Shown: positions 6,024 to 15,019 of the stretch, piece by piece | Layout: every line of letters starts with the position of its first letter | How positions within the stretch are numbered: position 1 is the first letter of the stretch | IMG/VR virus record: IMGVR_UViG_3300020205_001992 | Coordinates: 1-24,442 of that record | Source: a virus | Direction: 5' to 3' (one strand) | DNA length: 24,442 bases | Program-made: the position numbers and the translations under genes | The notes under the pieces: model-generated | Told to the model about the DNA's origin: nothing | Databases searched by the model: none | What the model saw: only the letters and a program-made list of their open reading frames with translations

Positions 6024-8975
6024 GTGGCCACAACCAGCAGTTCAAATTTTACCAGTTTATATGGAGCCAATGCCAGTCCCATAGTGCCCGCCGTACCATA
6101 TGGCAATGCCAATGTGGTTTCATTGTTGGCCGCATCAACAGATGGTAGCAACACCATTGGCAACATCTCAGCCACAGGCAACATTGCCGGCACATACTTT
6201 TTGGGTAATGGAAGTCAACTCACCGGATTGCCTGCCACTTACAGCAATGCCAATGTGGCCACATTCCTGGCAGCATTTGGTTCCAACACCATTGTCACAA
6301 CTGGCAATATCACTGGCGGATACATTTTTGGCAATGGCAGTCAACTAACTGGACTGCCTGCCACTTACGGCAATGCCAATGTGGCTGCCAACTTGGCAGC
6401 ATTTGGTTCAAATCCCATATCAACCACAGGCAATATCACTGGCGGTAACTTGTTTGGTAATGGTGCAGGTATAACAGGTATCACTGTCACATCCGGTACA
6501 CAAATTGTAAATGGCACTTCAAATGTAAGTGTCACACTCAACGGCAATACCACAATAGGCGTGGCCAATGTCACACAGGCTGAGATCAGCAGTCAGGGCA
6601 TCAGTGCTGTGGGCAATGTTACAGGAAGTTATTTTTTAGGTAATGGAAGTCAACTCACAGGCTTGCCAGCCGTATATGGCAATGCCAATGTAGCAGCAAA
6701 TCTGGCAGCATTTGCCAACAATCCCATATCCACTACTGGCAATATCACTGGTGGTAATATATTAGGCGGAGCCAATGTCAATGCTACCACCCACACAGGT
6801 ACTACTGTGAGTGTGAGTGCAAACATAACTGGTGGCAATATATTAACTGGTGGTTTGATCAGTGCCACAGGCAATATCACTGGTGGCAATATATTAACTG
6901 GTGGTTTGATCAGTGCCACAGGCAATATCACTGGTGGCAACCTGAGTGGCACCAGCATTGTGGGCACATTGACCACAGCAGCACAAACCAATATCACAAG
7001 TGTAGGCACATTGGGCAGCCTGGCTGTCACAGCCAACATTGCTGGTGGCAATCTGACCACTGCTGGACAAGTTTCAGCCACAGGCAATATCACTGCCTTC
7101 AATTTTATAGGTAATGGTGCTGGACTTACAGGTATCGCTGTGAGTGGTGGCACACAAATCATCAATGGCACCTCAAATGTTAGCGTAGCATTAAATGCCA
7201 ACACCACAGTGGGTGTGGCTGGCACCACAGTTGCCACATTTAGTTCAACTGGCATGGTTGTTCCTGGCACAGTCACTGCTCAGACACTTGTTACTTCAGG
7301 TGTTACTGGTAATATCACTGGAGTTAATTATCTTGTTGCCAATATTGTTAACACCACAGGTGTAATCAGTGCTGGTGGCAACATCACTGGCAGCAACATT
7401 GTGACAGGTGGCATAGCCAGTGCCACAGGCACAATAACAGGTGGCAACTTGGTCACTGGTGGCACAGTTTCAGCAACTGGCAACATCACAGGTGGCAATG
7501 TGGCCACTGCTGGTGTTATCACAGCCACAGGCAACATCACAGGTGGCAATGTGTCCACTGCTGGTCTAATTACAGCAACTGGTACAATAACAGGTGGCAA
7601 TGTGGCCACAGGTGGCACAGCCAGTGTTACTGGCAACATCACAGGTGGCAATGTGTCCACTGCTGGTGTTATCACAGCCACAGGCAACATCACAGGTGGC
7701 AATGTGGCCACTGCTGGTGTTATCACAGCCACAGGCAACATCACAGGTGGCAATGTGGCCACAGGTGGATTGATCTCAGCAACTGGTAATATTTCTGGCA
7801 ACTATTTTGTTGGCAATGGATCAGCACTCACAGGTGTCGCAGCCGCTACTGCCAACTCTGCAGTGTATCTGCGTGATGCGTCAAATGCTGCTGCTTATGT
7901 GAATGTGAATGACAGCAACAAAATAGTAAATTTGCCTGGTGGTGGATTTATATCTTACACAGGTGATGGCGTGGATCCCAACACATTTGGCAGCATTGAC
8001 ATTGTGAATCCACAAACAAACTTGGCCAATGCGTATTCAGCCCTGACATTTATTAATGCTGCAAACTTTGCAGCCAATCCGCTCAACACGGTAAATCTGA
8101 GTAACGGTGGTATATTTGTAGCATATGATCTCCTTGGCACAAACAAACAATATAATGTGGGACCTGCAGGTGTTGTAACCAATACCACACTATCAGCAGC
8201 AGGCAACATCACAGCACCATATTTCCTGGGCAATGGATCAGCACTTACAGGAATAGTAGCAACCGTGGTTGGTACATTGGCCAGTTTGAGTGTGACAGGA
8301 AATGTGGATGCAGGCAATCTACGCACAGCAGGACAAGTCAGTGCCACAGGCACAATTACAGGTGGCAACCTGGCCACAGGCGGAACAACCAGTGCTGTTG
8401 GAAATATAACAGGTGGCAATATTGCGTCAGGTGGCACAGTTTCAGCAACTGGCAACATAACAGGTGGCAACATAGCCACAGGTGGCACAGTTTCAGCAAC
8501 TGGCAACATAACAGGTGGCAATGTGGCCACAAGTGGAACAACCAGTGCTACAGGCAACATAACAGGTGGCAATCTTGTCACAGGCGGTCAAGTTACTGCA
8601 ACTGGCAATATCACAGGTGGCAATCTTACAGGAGTCAGTGGCAGTGTTGCCACAGGCATCATCAACTACAAAGACTATGTGGCCACCATTACCTATGCCG
8701 CAACCATCACACCCAACATTGCGTTGGGCAGTATTCAACAGGTCACACTCACAGGCAATGTCACAATGAATGCGTTTGGTGGCACACCACAAGCAGGACA
8801 AAGCATGGTAATCAAGTTCATTCAAGATGCCACAGGTGGTCGCACACTGACATCAACAATGAAATGGGCCGGAGGCGTGAAAACTCTTACAGGCACAGCC
8901 AATGCTGTTGATATAGCCAGTGTGTTCTATGATGGAACCACATATTACGCAAGTTTAACCAACAATTATTCATAA
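6024..8975 (+). CDS. Large repeat-built tail fibre/adhesin
   Basis: The best start is GTG at 6024, with AAGGAAA (6012-6018) five bases upstream. An ATG at 5919 would overlap the adaptor gene by 95 bases. The 983-residue product is almost wholly repeats: 17-residue units around SATGNITGGNVATGG in several arrays, and longer units with GNGSQLTGL plus an Asn/Ala-rich linker; GNGS/GNGA-LTG occurs seven times. Such Gly/Asn/Thr repeats fit an elongated beta-helical trimeric shaft. The C-terminal ~100 residues (TLTGNVTMNAFGG, GGRTLTSTMKWAGG, VDIASVFYDGTTYYASL) resemble a compact beta-sandwich often found at phage fibre ends, likely the receptor-binding head. No chaperone-of-endosialidase peptidase domain is visible. 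A role in adsorption is inferred. Confidence 0.8.
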   Translation: MATTSSSNFTSLYGANASPIVPAVPYGNANVVSLLAASTDGSNTIGNISATGNIAGTYFLGNGSQLTGLPATYSNANVATFLAAFGSNTIVTTGNITGGYIFGNGSQLTGLPATYGNANVAANLAAFGSNPISTTGNITGGNLFGNGAGITGITVTSGTQIVNGTSNVSVTLNGNTTIGVANVTQAEISSQGISAVGNVTGSYFLGNGSQLTGLPAVYGNANVAANLAAFANNPISTTGNITGGNILGGANVNATTHTGTTVSVSANITGGNILTGGLISATGNITGGNILTGGLISATGNITGGNLSGTSIVGTLTTAAQTNITSVGTLGSLAVTANIAGGNLTTAGQVSATGNITAFNFIGNGAGLTGIAVSGGTQIINGTSNVSVALNANTTVGVAGTTVATFSSTGMVVPGTVTAQTLVTSGVTGNITGVNYLVANIVNTTGVISAGGNITGSNIVTGGIASATGTITGGNLVTGGTVSATGNITGGNVATAGVITATGNITGGNVSTAGLITATGTITGGNVATGGTASVTGNITGGNVSTAGVITATGNITGGNVATAGVITATGNITGGNVATGGLISATGNISGNYFVGNGSALTGVAAATANSAVYLRDASNAAAYVNVNDSNKIVNLPGGGFISYTGDGVDPNTFGSIDIVNPQTNLANAYSALTFINAANFAANPLNTVNLSNGGIFVAYDLLGTNKQYNVGPAGVVTNTTLSAAGNITAPYFLGNGSALTGIVATVVGTLASLSVTGNVDAGNLRTAGQVSATGTITGGNLATGGTTSAVGNITGGNIASGGTVSATGNITGGNIATGGTVSATGNITGGNVATSGTTSATGNITGGNLVTGGQVTATGNITGGNLTGVSGSVATGIINYKDYVATITYAATITPNIALGSIQQVTLTGNVTMNAFGGTPQAGQSMVIKFIQDATGGRTLTSTMKWAGGVKTLTGTANAVDIASVFYDGTTYYASLTNNYS
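6831..6932 (+). repeat. Perfect 51-bp tandem duplication in fibre gene
   Basis: Two adjacent, base-for-base identical 51-bp units (6831-6881 and 6882-6932) encode a repeated 17-residue block containing GGNILTGGLISATGNIT. Identity at synonymous positions indicates recent duplication or gene conversion. Confidence 0.9.
7368..7775 (+). repeat. Array of eight 51-bp units in fibre gene
   Basis: Eight in-frame 17-residue units, consensus S/TATGNITGGNVATAGVI, run from 7368 to 7775 and end in a different capping unit with GNYFVGNGSALTG. Units three and seven are nearly identical in DNA, suggesting repeat expansion or exchange. Confidence 0.88.
8289..8645 (+). repeat. Array of seven 51-bp units in fibre gene
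   Basis: Seven 17-residue units with consensus SATGNITGGNIATGGTV directly precede the C-terminal head domain. The period is exactly the same as in the upstream arrays, so unequal crossing-over between arrays could change fibre length in multiples of 17 residues while keeping the frame. Confidence 0.88.
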
Positions 8976-8976
8976 C

Positions 8977-9774
8977 ATGTTTGCATCCCGATTTGCATTT
9001 CAATCACCACAACAGTCCACAAGCAATGCTCGTCGTGCGGGCACTGCCAGCACCAATGCCAGCCTAACCTGGTTTAATGAATTTAATGTTACTACCAGTA
9101 CCACACAATACAAGTTTGGCACAGCCAGTGAAAGATTGGCCGTAGATTCTCAGGCCAGATCTCGCATCGACAGTGCCAACACCACAATTGGTAATTGGGG
9201 TACCACGGATTTTACCATTGAATGTTACATTTGGTTAGATAGTAGAAGCAATCATAGTAAGAGCAGTGATGCCCACAGTCATGACACCGATTATGGATTT
9301 GCATTTCGCCTGGCCCAAAGTTTTGATGCAAATACTACCAATACTATTACTGACAAATTGAGTATTTTTGCCCGCGGTCGGGCTGACTTGGATTACTGGA
9401 CCTTGCCCACAAACTGGCCCACAGGTCAGTGGAATTTTGTGGTAATTCAACGCAAGTCAGGATCATTTGCGGCCTGGGTCAATGGCACTGTGTTGCCCAA
9501 AAGCAACGCATCCAGCAATTATAATTTTGGCACAGGCAGCGGCCGTATTCGTATTGGCTCGGCTGCCGGCAGCGACAGTGGCCTGGGATCAATTTCTGGC
9601 AGCGACTATGTCTACATTGATGAGTTTTGTATGTCAGACACTTATCGGTATGATAACCCCAATGCTGACATTCCAGTGCCCACAGCCCCTTTCACGGTGG
9701 ACAGTTATACAGTGCAGTTGATGCACATGGATGGCTCAAACGGTGGCATCACATTTACCAACGCAACCAGTTAA
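8977..9774 (+). CDS. LamG/concanavalin-A-like lectin domain protein (tail adhesin)
   Basis: This 265-residue protein has the strand pattern of a LamG-like jelly roll: DFTIECYIWLD at about 78-88, then QWNFVVIQRKSGSFAAWVNG at about 151-170, and RIRIGS near 190 with a VYIDEFCMSD strand near 210. Such domains bind carbohydrates or form capsid and tail decorations. There is no signal peptide. The gene starts two bases after the fibre stop and has no clear Shine-Dalgarno, so it is probably translated by coupling with the fibre gene. I infer a virion surface adhesin, perhaps attached to the fibre. The sugar target is unknown. Confidence 0.7.
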   Translation: MFASRFAFQSPQQSTSNARRAGTASTNASLTWFNEFNVTTSTTQYKFGTASERLAVDSQARSRIDSANTTIGNWGTTDFTIECYIWLDSRSNHSKSSDAHSHDTDYGFAFRLAQSFDANTTNTITDKLSIFARGRADLDYWTLPTNWPTGQWNFVVIQRKSGSFAAWVNGTVLPKSNASSNYNFGTGSGRIRIGSAAGSDSGLGSISGSDYVYIDEFCMSDTYRYDNPNADIPVPTAPFTVDSYTVQLMHMDGSNGGITFTNATS

Positions 9775-9783
9775 GGATGAACA

Positions 9784-10062
9784 ATGTATTATAGATTGAG
9801 TTGTATCATAGCAGACGGCACCATACGCGGTTATCAATGGCGTGAGATTGATCAGTCATTGTTTGTGAGCATAGCCACAGGTCAACGACCCATAGGCGAC
9901 GCAGATGCACAACTACGCAATGAGGTCGGCAGAGATGACAGGTTTGATGGATCCACAGTATGGTATGGACATGTGTGGGCAGATGGTTGGGTCACTGATG
10001 TTGATCAAACCACTGCTGAACAGTTGTATCTCACAGTGGGTCGCGAGACCCCAGGAGCATAA
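9784..10062 (+). CDS. Small hypothetical protein in the adhesin cluster
   Basis: A 92-residue protein (MYYRLSCIIADGTIRGYQW) with AAGGA just before its start. It is rich in aromatic residues and Asp, with no membrane segment, and is probably a small beta-rich protein. I do not recognise the family. It lies nine bases after the lectin gene and two bases before the glycine-rich gene, so it is co-expressed with the adsorption genes and may be a minor tail or fibre-assembly component. Confidence 0.7.
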   Translation: MYYRLSCIIADGTIRGYQWREIDQSLFVSIATGQRPIGDADAQLRNEVGRDDRFDGSTVWYGHVWADGWVTDVDQTTAEQLYLTVGRETPGA

Positions 10063-10064
10063 AC

Positions 10065-10901
10065 ATGGCTATCACCATAGGCGGCGGTATCACAATAGGC
10101 AACGGCATCACAATTGATGCGTATCAAGTTACTGTTGTTGCCACTGGCGGCACCGAAAGCAATGTAATCATTGATTCAAACACATATCGACTGCACACAT
10201 TCACATCACCAGATGAAACCAATTTTACAGGCAATCTTGTGGTCAGCAGCGGTGGTGTTGTAGAATACCTGATTGTGGCTGGTGGTGATGTTGGTGGTTC
10301 AGCAGGAGGTGGTGGTGGTGGTGGTGGTCAGGTGCTGTCAGGATCTTTCACCGTGTCCGCAACCACTTACGCAGTTGCAGTAGGTGGCAACACCGGTGGC
10401 AACAGTTCGGTGTTTGGTCAATTGGCTCGAGGTGGCGGTGGCGGTGGCAGTTATAGTGGCGGAGCAGGCAACGGTCAAACTGGCGGCAATGGTGGCGGTG
10501 GCAGCGGCAACGGCGGGGTGGGCGGTGCCACAACTGGCAGTGGGTTTGCTGGTGGTAATGGTAACGCTTCCACACCCTTAGGTGGTGGCGGTGGTGGGGC
10601 TGGTGGTGCAGGAGCAACGCCAACTGCAGCCGGCACAGCCACAGGCGGTAATGGTGTGCAAAATAGCATTACTGGAACTGCAACATATTATGGTGGCGGT
10701 GGCGGTGGCGGTTATAATGCTACTTCATCAACAACCAGTGCAGGTGGACTTGGTGGCGGTGGTACCGGTGGCACACGAACCATAAGCCCACAGTATGGAA
10801 CTCCATATCTTGGTGGTGGTGGTGGTGGGGACGGTAACGACACCGGCGGAATTGGTTTTGGCGGATCAGGCACAGTGATCATTAGATATCGCATAGCGTA
10901 A
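10065..10901 (+). CDS. Glycine-rich tail adhesin
   Basis: This 278-residue protein opens with a short beta-rich part (to about residue 75, including NTYRLHTFTSPDETNF and VEYLIVAGG). It then runs through about 190 residues dominated by glycine runs of four to eight, and ends GGSGTVIIRYRIA. This order, with the VEYLIVAGGG entry and VIIRY exit, is a familiar phage and environmental glycine-rich domain. Polyglycine sandwiches form the receptor-binding tip in T4-like gp38 adhesins such as that of phage S16, so a host-recognition role is plausible here by analogy. CAGGAG precedes the start. The glycine codons are mainly GGT and GGC, giving a highly repetitive DNA sequence. Confidence 0.7.
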   Translation: MAITIGGGITIGNGITIDAYQVTVVATGGTESNVIIDSNTYRLHTFTSPDETNFTGNLVVSSGGVVEYLIVAGGDVGGSAGGGGGGGGQVLSGSFTVSATTYAVAVGGNTGGNSSVFGQLARGGGGGGSYSGGAGNGQTGGNGGGGSGNGGVGGATTGSGFAGGNGNASTPLGGGGGGAGGAGATPTAAGTATGGNGVQNSITGTATYYGGGGGGGYNATSSTTSAGGLGGGGTGGTRTISPQYGTPYLGGGGGGDGNDTGGIGFGGSGTVIIRYRIA

Positions 10902-10913
10902 GGTAAACAACAA

Positions 10914-12590
10914 ATGGCACAGATCAAAAGCGTACTAACAGAAGTAAAGACTCCGTTCACAAATATGAGTTTTACTCCTGACATTCCCAGCACCAATTTA
11001 GGTGCACAGGAATACAATTCAGGCCTCAATGTGGAAACTGACATTCGTGGCATACGCTCTGTGCTGGGCGATGAAGAAATCTTGTTTGATATCCCCAATG
11101 ACGAAACTGCCATCTATGTCACCGGAGGCTACAGAGCCAACAATGTGTGGTGGTACATCATTGCCACTTCAGCAGGCAACTGGTACAGACAAAGCACAGG
11201 TGGCATTGTGAATTGTGCTCCTGGAGGTGTGCCATTTGCAGGTTATAGCAATGATGTCAACATCACAGAAGCCTGGAATGGCACCACCTTGTTCATCAAC
11301 GATGGCTTGAACCCACCCATGTATCTCACAGGCACAGCCAGTGAGTTTGTGGCCTATTCAAACAATCCAGGCGGTCCTGGTTATATCTGGAACTATGATC
11401 CTGCTGTTAGTGCCCTGACCTGCGGTTTTCAACGCTTGTACAACACACCCAATGTGGGCTCAATCTTGATTGCTGGCAACCTCACAGCCACAGCCACAGG
11501 CACAGGCATCATCACCAACTTTCCCACCACAGTGCGTTGGAGCAATGCATTTGGTCTTAATGATGGACCCACAACCTGGGCACCCACCACAGTGGGCGTG
11601 GCCAACGAAGTTGAAGTTCCTGTGCGTGGTCCTGTGGTAGATGGATTCCCCAGTGGTGGCAACTTCTTTGTGTGCTCATACTGGGACACAGTGGTGTTCA
11701 GTCCAATCAGTTATCAAGGCACCAACAACCCTGTGCTGGGCATACGCTTGTTCAATCAAGGTCGTGGCCTGCTCAACGCCAACTGCTGGGCTCCAGCAGA
11801 CAATGCAGTATATGGCCTGGATGCCAGAGACATCTGGGTGTTTGATGGCAGCAAGTTCACAGGCCTGGGCACTCAGCGTGTGAAAAACTACTTGTTTCAG
11901 AACATAAATCCTGCCTACTCTGATCGTGTGTTTTTGATCAACAACACACAAAAGAGTCAGATTGAGATTTACTATCCTGATCTCGACAGTGCAACAGGAT
12001 GGTGCAACAAGATGCTGGCCTACAAATACAACCTGGATGTGTTCAACGCACCCAGAGATGTGTCAGATGCCAGTCATGCTACCGAATCACCTGTGTATCA
12101 AGAGTTTCCAGATTCCTCATCAGGATTCAATGATGCCAGTCGCACAGTGGTGTACAGCCGCGGTGATCCAGGATCAAAACTCATACAAAAAGATCGCGGA
12201 CACGAGTTTATTTCTGTTGACAGCAGTGTGGTACCTATCACCAGTGAGTTTCGTAGAGACAACATTCATTTGTTGCCCAACTACAGTGAACAACTGATGG
12301 TGCACAGAATCTTACCAGAAGTCAACAGCCTTGACAGTAGAGGCCTGCCCATTGACACACCACCCAATGCCACCATCACTATTGAAGTGGGTGGTGCTGA
12401 TAGTGTGGGCCAAACACCCTCATTTTTACCTCCTGTCACGATAGATGTTGATACTGCCAATCCTTGGACACAGATCAACCAAAATGTGTTTAGATTGAAC
12501 TCAATCCGGATCACCAACACCAGCAGTGAAGTCACTTGGATTTGTCCAGGCATCACCTGGCAGTTCACACCCACACAGGACAGCAGATAA
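10914..12590 (+). CDS. Tail hub / DNA-stabilisation protein, P22 gp10-like
   Basis: This 558-residue protein is beta-rich, with repeated W/F-containing blades (VWWYIIATSAGNWYR, TEAWNGTTLFINDG, CSYWDTVVFSP, NAVYGLDARDIWVFDG). That pattern suits a beta-propeller such as P22 gp10, the packaged-DNA stabilisation protein that plugs the portal and forms the tail hub or nozzle. The N-terminus (IPSTNLGAQEYNSGLNVETDIRG) is the type that docks on the adaptor. The C-terminal ~100 residues form another beta domain. AAGG precedes the start. The stop overlaps the next gene's ATG by one base (TAATG), suggesting coupled translation with the second fibre. Assignment rests on blade pattern, length and context. 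Confidence 0.6.
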   Translation: MAQIKSVLTEVKTPFTNMSFTPDIPSTNLGAQEYNSGLNVETDIRGIRSVLGDEEILFDIPNDETAIYVTGGYRANNVWWYIIATSAGNWYRQSTGGIVNCAPGGVPFAGYSNDVNITEAWNGTTLFINDGLNPPMYLTGTASEFVAYSNNPGGPGYIWNYDPAVSALTCGFQRLYNTPNVGSILIAGNLTATATGTGIITNFPTTVRWSNAFGLNDGPTTWAPTTVGVANEVEVPVRGPVVDGFPSGGNFFVCSYWDTVVFSPISYQGTNNPVLGIRLFNQGRGLLNANCWAPADNAVYGLDARDIWVFDGSKFTGLGTQRVKNYLFQNINPAYSDRVFLINNTQKSQIEIYYPDLDSATGWCNKMLAYKYNLDVFNAPRDVSDASHATESPVYQEFPDSSSGFNDASRTVVYSRGDPGSKLIQKDRGHEFISVDSSVVPITSEFRRDNIHLLPNYSEQLMVHRILPEVNSLDSRGLPIDTPPNATITIEVGGADSVGQTPSFLPPVTIDVDTANPWTQINQNVFRLNSIRITNTSSEVTWICPGITWQFTPTQDSR

Positions 12591-15019
12591 TGACCACATT
12601 TGCAGTTACCAGTACAGATCAGACCCTGGATGCAGTCAACTATCTGCTGAGCAATCTTGGACAGGCTGGCAATGTGGGCAATGCAACCATTCCCACTGGC
12701 ACACTAATTGGCAACACCACAAGTGGTATTGTGTCAACCTACAACGCTGGTGGCGGCAATGCCTACAGTTATTTGTATCAATACATCAACCTGCGTTATG
12801 CCAACAATGCCACAGGCACTTCAGGATTCTCAACGCTGCCTGGCAATGCCAACTTTTTTGGTGTGTACAATAGTGCCACCAGTGCAGCCAGTTCAGTACC
12901 TGCTGCCTACACTTATTATGAAGTGGCTGGAGGATTTGGCACCACCAAAACAATCTTTTACAGCACACAAGGCGGTCGTCAGATTCAACTGGTTCCAGCC
13001 AATGTGGCACCCAGCAGCAGTTTTATTCAAAGCACTGCCAATGTGGCTATTGATCTGGATGTGGTCACAACTGCTGCAGGCACACCCGGTTCACGCGGTC
13101 CCATTGCCATGGCCTATGTGGTCACACCCTCAACTCCAGTGGGTGCGTCCGACCTGCAACTCACAGCCTGGTGGGAAGCAGCCAGAGACAGTCTCACTCC
13201 GCCCATAGGCACAGGACTGACTCCTGTGGTGGGAGACACTGGCACATTTATCTATGGTGCAGGTGTGGGCACACCCAGTGAAACATATGAATTCAACGGA
13301 TCAGGTTGGACCGCAGTGGTTCAACAGGTTATTTCAGGCAATGTGGTTGTGGCCAACAGCATGCCAGGCACAGCCATCACTGCGTCCAGCATCACAGGCA
13401 ATAGAATTGCTGCCAATACTATCACAGGCAACACCATTCTGGTCAGTACTATCACAGGCAACTTGATTGCTGGCAACACCATCACAGGCAACTTAATTGC
13501 TGCCAACACCATCACTGGTAATCTTATTGCTGCCAACACCATCACAGCCAACAATATCAGCACTGATTATTTGTACACTGGCAACATTGTGAGTTTTGGT
13601 GCAAACATTGGCAACAACTCCAGTTCAGGTTTTTGGTTGCAGAACAACACTGGCAACGCCAGGTTTGGTGGCAATATCAGCATTGGCAACAGTGCCAACA
13701 TTGGTAGCAATTTGATTGTTGGCGACAATGCTGTGATTGGCAGCAATGTGCAAATTGGTGGCAACTTGTCAGTGGTGGGCTTGATTACTTCTGGAGCACT
13801 CAACAGCAACACAGTAGACACTGCTCAATTGGTTCCCAATGCTGTGGTGTCAACCAAAATAGCAGACAATGCCATTACCACCAGCAAGATCATTGCTGAT
13901 GCTGTGACTGCTACACAAATTGCCAATCAGGCCGTGAGCAATGCCAAAATTGCCTTGGCCACTATCACAGGCAATCTTGTGCAATCACAAACGCTGACTG
14001 GTAATCTTATTGCTCTGAATACCATCACAGGCAACCTGGTGGCCACAGGCACTATCACAGCCACCAACATTGCCACAGGCACTATCACTGCCACACAGAT
14101 TGCTGCCAGTACTATTACAGCCAGTCAGATTGCTGCTGGCACTATCACTGCCACACAAATTGCCACAGGCACTATCACTGCCACTAATATTCAGTCAGGC
14201 ACTATTACTGGAACACAAATTGCTGCTGGAACAGTCACTGCCACCAACATTCAGTCTGGCACTATCACAGCCAGTCAGATTGCTGCCAACACAATCACTG
14301 CCACGCAGATCAGCACTGCTTATGTGTATGCTGGCAACATTGTGAGTTTTGGTGCCACATTAGGCAGCAATACCAGCCCTGGCTATTGGTTGCAATACAA
14401 CACAGGCAATGCCAGATTTGGTGGCAATGTCAGCATTGGTAATAACCTGGCTGTGGGTGCCAACGCTACTGTTGGAGCCAACTTAACAGTATCAGGATTG
14501 ATTACCACAGGTAGTCTAAACAGCAACACAGTAGCCACAACAACCATGGTTGCAGCAGCAGTTAGTAATGGTAATTCAATTCAAAGTAATACTGATAATA
14601 CTGTTTCTACACCAACTATCAATACTGATTATTTTGATACTGGATACGGTATCAATGTCACTACTGTTGAAGCAAATCAACCAGTTTATATCTATGGTCA
14701 AATTTCTCTACAATCTTTATTCACTGTCACAAGCACTGTGACTCAAATATCGGTTGCCACTGGACTTTATAGACAAAATCCTGACACATCATATACTTTA
14801 GTTAAAGCATCACAAACTGTGGTTGGGTCGTTGACTCCACCAGGTAGTTATTTGTCCGCAGAGACAGATTCTTATGTTGGGTATCTTGACACTCCATCTG
14901 CAGCAGGAACTTACAAATACATTTTTGCATTTGCTTGGAGTAAAACTGGTGGCACAATGACAATGTCCAGTCAGACTGTGACATTTAGAAATCTTTTATT
15001 ACAAACTTTAAAACGATGA
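12590..15019 (+). CDS. Second repeat tail fibre with AT-rich tip
   Basis: The preferred start is ATG at 12590, overlapping the hub stop, with AGGAC upstream; an earlier ATG at 12536 lies inside the hub gene. The 809-residue product has an N-terminal globular part (to about 250) that probably attaches to the tail, then 10-residue repeats (TITGNLIAAN and ATGTITATQI types), two copies of a module with GNIVSFGA, NTGNARFGGN and GLIT-G-LNSNTV, and a distinct C-terminal ~165 residues. The repeats and FGG module resemble the C-terminal regions of lambda gpJ-like and other tail-tip fibres. The DNA of the tip (14581-14820) is about 33% GC by hand count, against about 52% in 13321-13380, suggesting the tip was acquired. 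Likely role: receptor binding. Confidence 0.75.
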   Translation: MTTFAVTSTDQTLDAVNYLLSNLGQAGNVGNATIPTGTLIGNTTSGIVSTYNAGGGNAYSYLYQYINLRYANNATGTSGFSTLPGNANFFGVYNSATSAASSVPAAYTYYEVAGGFGTTKTIFYSTQGGRQIQLVPANVAPSSSFIQSTANVAIDLDVVTTAAGTPGSRGPIAMAYVVTPSTPVGASDLQLTAWWEAARDSLTPPIGTGLTPVVGDTGTFIYGAGVGTPSETYEFNGSGWTAVVQQVISGNVVVANSMPGTAITASSITGNRIAANTITGNTILVSTITGNLIAGNTITGNLIAANTITGNLIAANTITANNISTDYLYTGNIVSFGANIGNNSSSGFWLQNNTGNARFGGNISIGNSANIGSNLIVGDNAVIGSNVQIGGNLSVVGLITSGALNSNTVDTAQLVPNAVVSTKIADNAITTSKIIADAVTATQIANQAVSNAKIALATITGNLVQSQTLTGNLIALNTITGNLVATGTITATNIATGTITATQIAASTITASQIAAGTITATQIATGTITATNIQSGTITGTQIAAGTVTATNIQSGTITASQIAANTITATQISTAYVYAGNIVSFGATLGSNTSPGYWLQYNTGNARFGGNVSIGNNLAVGANATVGANLTVSGLITTGSLNSNTVATTTMVAAAVSNGNSIQSNTDNTVSTPTINTDYFDTGYGINVTTVEANQPVYIYGQISLQSLFTVTSTVTQISVATGLYRQNPDTSYTLVKASQTVVGSLTPPGSYLSAETDSYVGYLDTPSAAGTYKYIFAFAWSKTGGTMTMSSQTVTFRNLLLQTLKR
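13559..14533 (+). repeat. Duplicated fibre module (13559-13816 and 14312-14533)
   Basis: Two in-frame copies share GNIVSFGA, a Trp-Leu-Gln step, NTGNARFGGN, SIGN repeats and GLIT-G-LNSNTV. The first copy is about 12 residues longer, with extra SIGN/IGSN-type turns. Between the copies lie further fibre repeats. Confidence 0.8.
14042..14311 (+). repeat. Nine 30-bp units in second fibre gene
   Basis: Nine consecutive 10-residue units follow the pattern xxGTITATxI, with xx = AT, AA or QS and x = Q or N. The DNA repeats with a 30-bp period. Two-turn periodicity of this kind fits a regular beta-helix or coiled stalk. Confidence 0.88.

Noticed and set aside
6402-6416. tRNA-like T-arm word GGTTCAAATCCC
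   Set aside because: No pairing T-stem, acceptor stem or anticodon arm surrounds it, and it encodes fibre repeat residues.
8150-8160. TATAAT-like box inside the fibre gene
   Set aside because: There is no -35 partner at suitable spacing and no gene start close downstream; chance within coding sequence.
7328-8581. Long minus-strand frames rich in Leu-Pro-Pro-Val repeats
   Set aside because: They are mirror translations of the 51-bp fibre repeats on the plus strand and have no start signals of their own.
7368-8645. CRISPR-like regular repeats
   Set aside because: The 51-bp period is an in-frame 17-codon protein repeat without unique spacers.
8900-8975. Possible diversity-generating retroelement variable region at the fibre end
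   Set aside because: No second template copy and no reverse transcriptase gene are present in the window.
12536-12589. Longer N-terminus of the second fibre starting at ATG 12536
   Set aside because: It lies inside the hub gene; ATG 12590 overlaps the hub stop by one base and has AGGAC upstream, which fits coupled translation.
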